In this document: positions 10,874 to 13,700 of the stretch, piece after piece | How the letters are laid out: each line of letters begins with the position of its first letter | How positions within the stretch are numbered: position 1 is the stretch's first letter | Assembly: GCF_001648475.1 (NCBI RefSeq) | Contig: NZ_LXSQ01000022.1 | Location: forward strand, 1 to 13,700 | Origin: Eikenella halliae | Lineage (GTDB): Bacteria; Pseudomonadota; Gammaproteobacteria; Burkholderiales; Neisseriaceae | Reading direction: 5' to 3' | Length of the DNA stretch: 13,700 nt | Translations under genes and position numbers: made by a program | The notes under the pieces: model-generated | What the model saw: only the letters and a program-made list of their open reading frames with translations | The model's database searches: none | Told to the model about the DNA's origin: nothing

Positions 10874-12979
10874 ATGGCTCGTAAAACCCCGATTAATTTG
10901 TACCGTAATATCGGTATTTCCGCCCACATTGATGCGGGCAAAACCACAACTACCGAACGTATTCTGTTCTACACCGGCCTGACTCACAAGATCGGCGAGG
11001 TGCACGACGGTGCAGCCACTACCGACTGGATGGAGCAGGAGCAAGAACGCGGTATTACCATTACTTCCGCTGCCGTAACCGCCTATTGGAAAGGTATGGC
11101 CGGCCAGTTTAAAGAACACCGCTTTAACATTATCGATACTCCCGGACACGTAGACTTTACCGTTGAGGTGGAACGCTCTATGCGCGTCCTTGACGGCGGT
11201 GTGATGGTTTACTGTGCGGTGGGTGGTGTGCAGCCCCAGTCTGAAACCGTATGGCGTCAGGCCAATAAATACAAAGTGCCGCGTTTGGCTTTTGTAAATA
11301 AAATGGACCGTCAGGGTGCCAACTTCTTCCGCGTGGTTGAGCAGATGAAAACCCGTCTGCGCGCCAATCCCGTTCCGGTGGTGATTCCGGTGGGTGCTGA
11401 AGATAACTTCGAAGGCGTAGTGGACCTGCTGAAGATGAAAGCCATTATTTGGAATGAAGCTGATAAAGGCGTAACTTTCGAATATGGCGATATCCCGGCT
11501 GATTTGGTTTCTACTGCCGAAGAATGGCGTCAGAATATGATCGAAGCCGCTGCTGAAGCCAGTGAAGAGCTGATGGACAAATACTTGGGCGGTGAAGAGC
11601 TGTCTGAGGAAGAAATCGTTGGTGCGTTGCGTCAGCGTACTCTGGCTGGTGAGATTCAGCCGGTATTGTGCGGTTCTGCATTTAAAAACAAAGGTGTGCA
11701 GCGTATGCTGGATGCTGTTGTGGAGTTTCTGCCTGCTCCGACCGATATTCCGCCGGTACAGGGCGTAAACCCCGAAACTGATGAGCCGGATAGCCGTGAA
11801 GCGAGTGATGATGCTAAGTTCTCTGCTTTGGCATTCAAGCTGATGAATGACAAATACGTTGGCCAGCTGACTTTTATCCGCGTATATTCAGGCGTACTGA
11901 AGTCTGGTGACAGCGTGGTGAACTCTGTGAAGGGTACTCGCGAACGTATCGGCCGTTTGGTGCAAATGACTGCGAACGACCGTGACGAGATTGATGAAGT
12001 GCGTGCCGGCGACATTGCCGCCGCCATCGGTTTGAAAGACGTAACCACCGGTGAAACTTTGGCTGCCGAAGATGCGCCGATTATTTTGGAACGCATGGAA
12101 TTCCCTGAGCCGGTAATCCACGTTGCCGTTGAGCCGAAAACCAAAGCCGACCAAGAAAAAATGGGTATTGCCTTGAACCGCTTGGCGAAGGAAGACCCGT
12201 CTTTCCGTGTGCGTACTGATGAAGAGTCCGGCCAAACCATTATTTCCGGTATGGGCGAACTGCACTTGGAAATTATTGTGGACCGCATGAAACGCGAATT
12301 TGGTGTGGAAGCCAACGTAGGTGCGCCTCAAGTAGCCTACCGCGAGACTATCCGTAAGGAAGTGGAGTCCGAAGCCAAACACGTTAAACAGTCTGGCGGT
12401 AAAGGTCAGTATGGTCATGTTGTGATCAAAATGGAGCCGATGGAGCCGGGTGGTGCGGGCTATGAATTTATCGATGAAATTAAAGGTGGTGTGATTCCGC
12501 GCGAATTCATCCCGTCTGTCGATAAGGGTATCCGCGACACTCTGCAAAATGGTATCGTAGCCGGTTATCCGGTGGTGGACGTCCGCGTTCGTCTGACTTT
12601 CGGTTCTTACCACGATGTGGACTCTTCGCAAATCGCGTTTGAATTGGCCGCTTCTATGGCATTCAAAGACGGTATGCGTAAAGCCTCTCCGGTACTGCTG
12701 GAGCCGATTATGGCTGTGGAAGTAGAAACCCCGGAAGACTACATGGGCGATGTAATGGGCGACTTGAACCGTCGCCGTGGCATCGTATTGGGTATGGACG
12801 ACGACGGTATCGGCGGTAAGAAAGTACGTGCTGAAGTGCCGTTGGCTGAGATGTTCGGTTATTCAACCGACCTGCGTTCCGCTACCCAGGGTCGCGCCAC
12901 CTACACCATGGAGTTCAAGAAATACGCAGAAGCTCCGGCTCATGTGGCAGAAAAAGTAGTAGCAGACCGCAAAGGTTAA
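10874..12979 (+). CDS. fusA: Elongation factor G
   Basis: The 701-residue protein is a complete EF-G, the GTPase that drives ribosomal translocation and, with RRF, recycling. GTPase motifs are AHIDAGKT (17-24), the switch region RGITITSA (59-66), DTPGHVDF (88-95) and NKMD (142-145). Later blocks such as GMGELHLEIIVDRMKREF, KQSGGKGQYGHVVIKMEP and the C-terminal PEDYMGDVMGDLNRRRG are typical. Length matches the family (about 700). The ATG lies 18 bases after rpsG, with AAAGG eight bases upstream, so the two genes are co-transcribed. Nothing indicates a fusidic acid resistance type; that would need residue-level comparison. Confidence 0.99.
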   Translation: MARKTPINLYRNIGISAHIDAGKTTTTERILFYTGLTHKIGEVHDGAATTDWMEQEQERGITITSAAVTAYWKGMAGQFKEHRFNIIDTPGHVDFTVEVERSMRVLDGGVMVYCAVGGVQPQSETVWRQANKYKVPRLAFVNKMDRQGANFFRVVEQMKTRLRANPVPVVIPVGAEDNFEGVVDLLKMKAIIWNEADKGVTFEYGDIPADLVSTAEEWRQNMIEAAAEASEELMDKYLGGEELSEEEIVGALRQRTLAGEIQPVLCGSAFKNKGVQRMLDAVVEFLPAPTDIPPVQGVNPETDEPDSREASDDAKFSALAFKLMNDKYVGQLTFIRVYSGVLKSGDSVVNSVKGTRERIGRLVQMTANDRDEIDEVRAGDIAAAIGLKDVTTGETLAAEDAPIILERMEFPEPVIHVAVEPKTKADQEKMGIALNRLAKEDPSFRVRTDEESGQTIISGMGELHLEIIVDRMKREFGVEANVGAPQVAYRETIRKEVESEAKHVKQSGGKGQYGHVVIKMEPMEPGGAGYEFIDEIKGGVIPREFIPSVDKGIRDTLQNGIVAGYPVVDVRVRLTFGSYHDVDSSQIAFELAASMAFKDGMRKASPVLLEPIMAVEVETPEDYMGDVMGDLNRRRGIVLGMDDDGIGGKKVRAEVPLAEMFGYSTDLRSATQGRATYTMEFKKYAEAPAHVAEKVVADRKG

Positions 12980-13021
12980 CTTTGCAATCTAGGCTGTCCT
13001 TTGAGATGGGCAGCTGTTTAC

Positions 13022-13071
13022 AGGTTACCTGAAAACCATTTCAGGTGATGAAGCTAATTTTCAGGTAGCCT
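13022..13071 (+). terminator. DUS-type hairpin between fusA and tuf
   Basis: A one-base DUS variant AGGTTACCTGAA (13022-13033) faces an exact reverse DUS (13060-13071). In RNA the changed base forms a G-U pair, so a stem of about 14 bp with a 22-base loop remains, followed by TTTGTTCTTTT. Within it ACCTGAAA (13027-13034) can instead pair with TTTCAGGT (13039-13046). It could act as a partial terminator or attenuator ahead of tuf. Confidence 0.55.
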
Positions 13072-13112
13072 TTGTTCTTTTAATCGATCTTTATATGAAA
13101 AGGAATTAGCTC

Positions 13113-13700
13113 ATGGCTAAGGAAAAATTCGAACGTAGCAAACCGCACGTAAACGTTGGCACCATTGGTCACGTTGACCATGGTAAGACCACATTGACAG
13201 CAGCATTGACCACCATTTTGGCTGAGAAATTCGGCGGTCAGGCTAAAGCTTACGACCAGATTGACAATGCCCCGGAAGAAAAAGCCCGCGGTATTACCAT
13301 TAACACCGCCCACGTAGAGTACGAAACCGAAGGTCGTCACTATGCTCACGTAGACTGCCCCGGTCACGCCGACTACGTAAAAAACATGATTACCGGTGCT
13401 GCCCAAATGGACGGCGCCATCCTGGTGGTATCCGCTGCCGACGGTCCTATGCCTCAGACTCGCGAACACATCCTGTTGGCTCGTCAGGTAGGTGTACCCT
13501 ACATCCTCGTATTCATGAACAAATGCGACATGGTAGACGATGCCGAGCTGCTTGAGTTGGTTGAGATGGAAATCCGCGACCTGCTCTCCAGCTATGACTT
13601 CCCTGGTGACGACTGCCCGATCGTACAAGGTTCCGCTCTCAAAGCCCTCGAGGGCGATGCCGGTTACAAAGAAAAAATCTTCGAACTAGCTGCCGCTTTG
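13113..13700 (+). CDS. tuf: Elongation factor Tu, N-terminal half (3' end outside window)
   Basis: The frame is open from ATG 13113 to the window end, giving 196 of the roughly 394 residues normal for EF-Tu, which delivers aminoacyl-tRNA to the ribosome. GTPase motifs are GHVDHGKT (19-26), RGITINTAHVEYET with the effector region, DCPGHADYVKNMITGAAQMDGAILVVSA and NKCDMVDD. AAAAGGA lies eight bases before the ATG. It follows fusA by 133 bp. Neisseriaceae commonly carry two near-identical tuf genes; this is the str-operon copy (usually called tufA), but the number cannot be judged here. Confidence 0.98.
   Translation, partial: MAKEKFERSKPHVNVGTIGHVDHGKTTLTAALTTILAEKFGGQAKAYDQIDNAPEEKARGITINTAHVEYETEGRHYAHVDCPGHADYVKNMITGAAQMDGAILVVSAADGPMPQTREHILLARQVGVPYILVFMNKCDMVDDAELLELVEMEIRDLLSSYDFPGDDCPIVQGSALKALEGDAGYKEKIFELAAAL

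Noticed and set aside
10367..12631. Long minus-strand frames opposite rpsG and fusA
   Set aside because: Shadows of highly conserved translation genes; no ribosome sites or recognisable domains.

Overview
The window looks like a chromosomal segment of Eikenella (Neisseriaceae), most likely E. corrodens or a close relative. The main evidence is the 12-mer AGGCTACCTGAA, which as I recall is the Eikenella dialect of the neisserial DNA uptake sequence (DUS). I count 24 exact copies (13 on +, 11 on -), 23 of them between genes. Protein families, Correia-type (NEMIS/CREE) miniature elements and the str operon order agree with this assignment.

Layout. 1-400: 3' end of an IS481-type transposase gene running into a 28-bp remnant of a Correia element. 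418-1646: acetamidase/formamidase gene (-), behind a Correia element that appears to supply its promoter. 1674-3036: glutamate/sodium symporter gltS (-), with a clear sigma-70 promoter, a hairpin at the very 5' end of the predicted mRNA and an intrinsic terminator. 3223-4060: 6-phosphogluconolactonase pgl (-), bracketed by DUS hairpins. 4088-4602: small membrane protein of unknown function (-). 4649-7535: aspartate carbamoyltransferase genes pyrI and pyrB, both (-), separated by a GH16-type glycosidase lipoprotein gene with a 24-unit Gln-Pro linker. 7536-7943: a 408-bp divergent intergenic region full of DUS copies and a decayed Correia element. 7944-9479: HerA-like/DUF853 P-loop ATPase (+). 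9480-9892: DUS copies, an intact Correia element and the str promoter. 9893-13700: rpsL, rpsG, fusA and a partial tuf (+).

How the genes relate. The str operon is a normal translation operon (S12, S7, EF-G, EF-Tu). PyrB and PyrI form the two-subunit ATCase that commits aspartate and carbamoyl phosphate to pyrimidines. The GH16 gene between them has no obvious link to pyrimidine synthesis and probably inserted later. gltS, pgl and the amidase gene are isolated metabolic genes, mostly closed off by DUS-pair hairpins that probably act as terminators.

I see no CRISPR array, toxin-antitoxin pair, phage gene or defence cluster. The most interesting material is non-coding: four Correia elements in different states (two intact, one truncated, one collapsed to 28 bp), all close to DUS copies, and the way they appear to set promoters and split terminators. 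The GH16 lipoprotein in an organism regarded as asaccharolytic is the most interesting protein.
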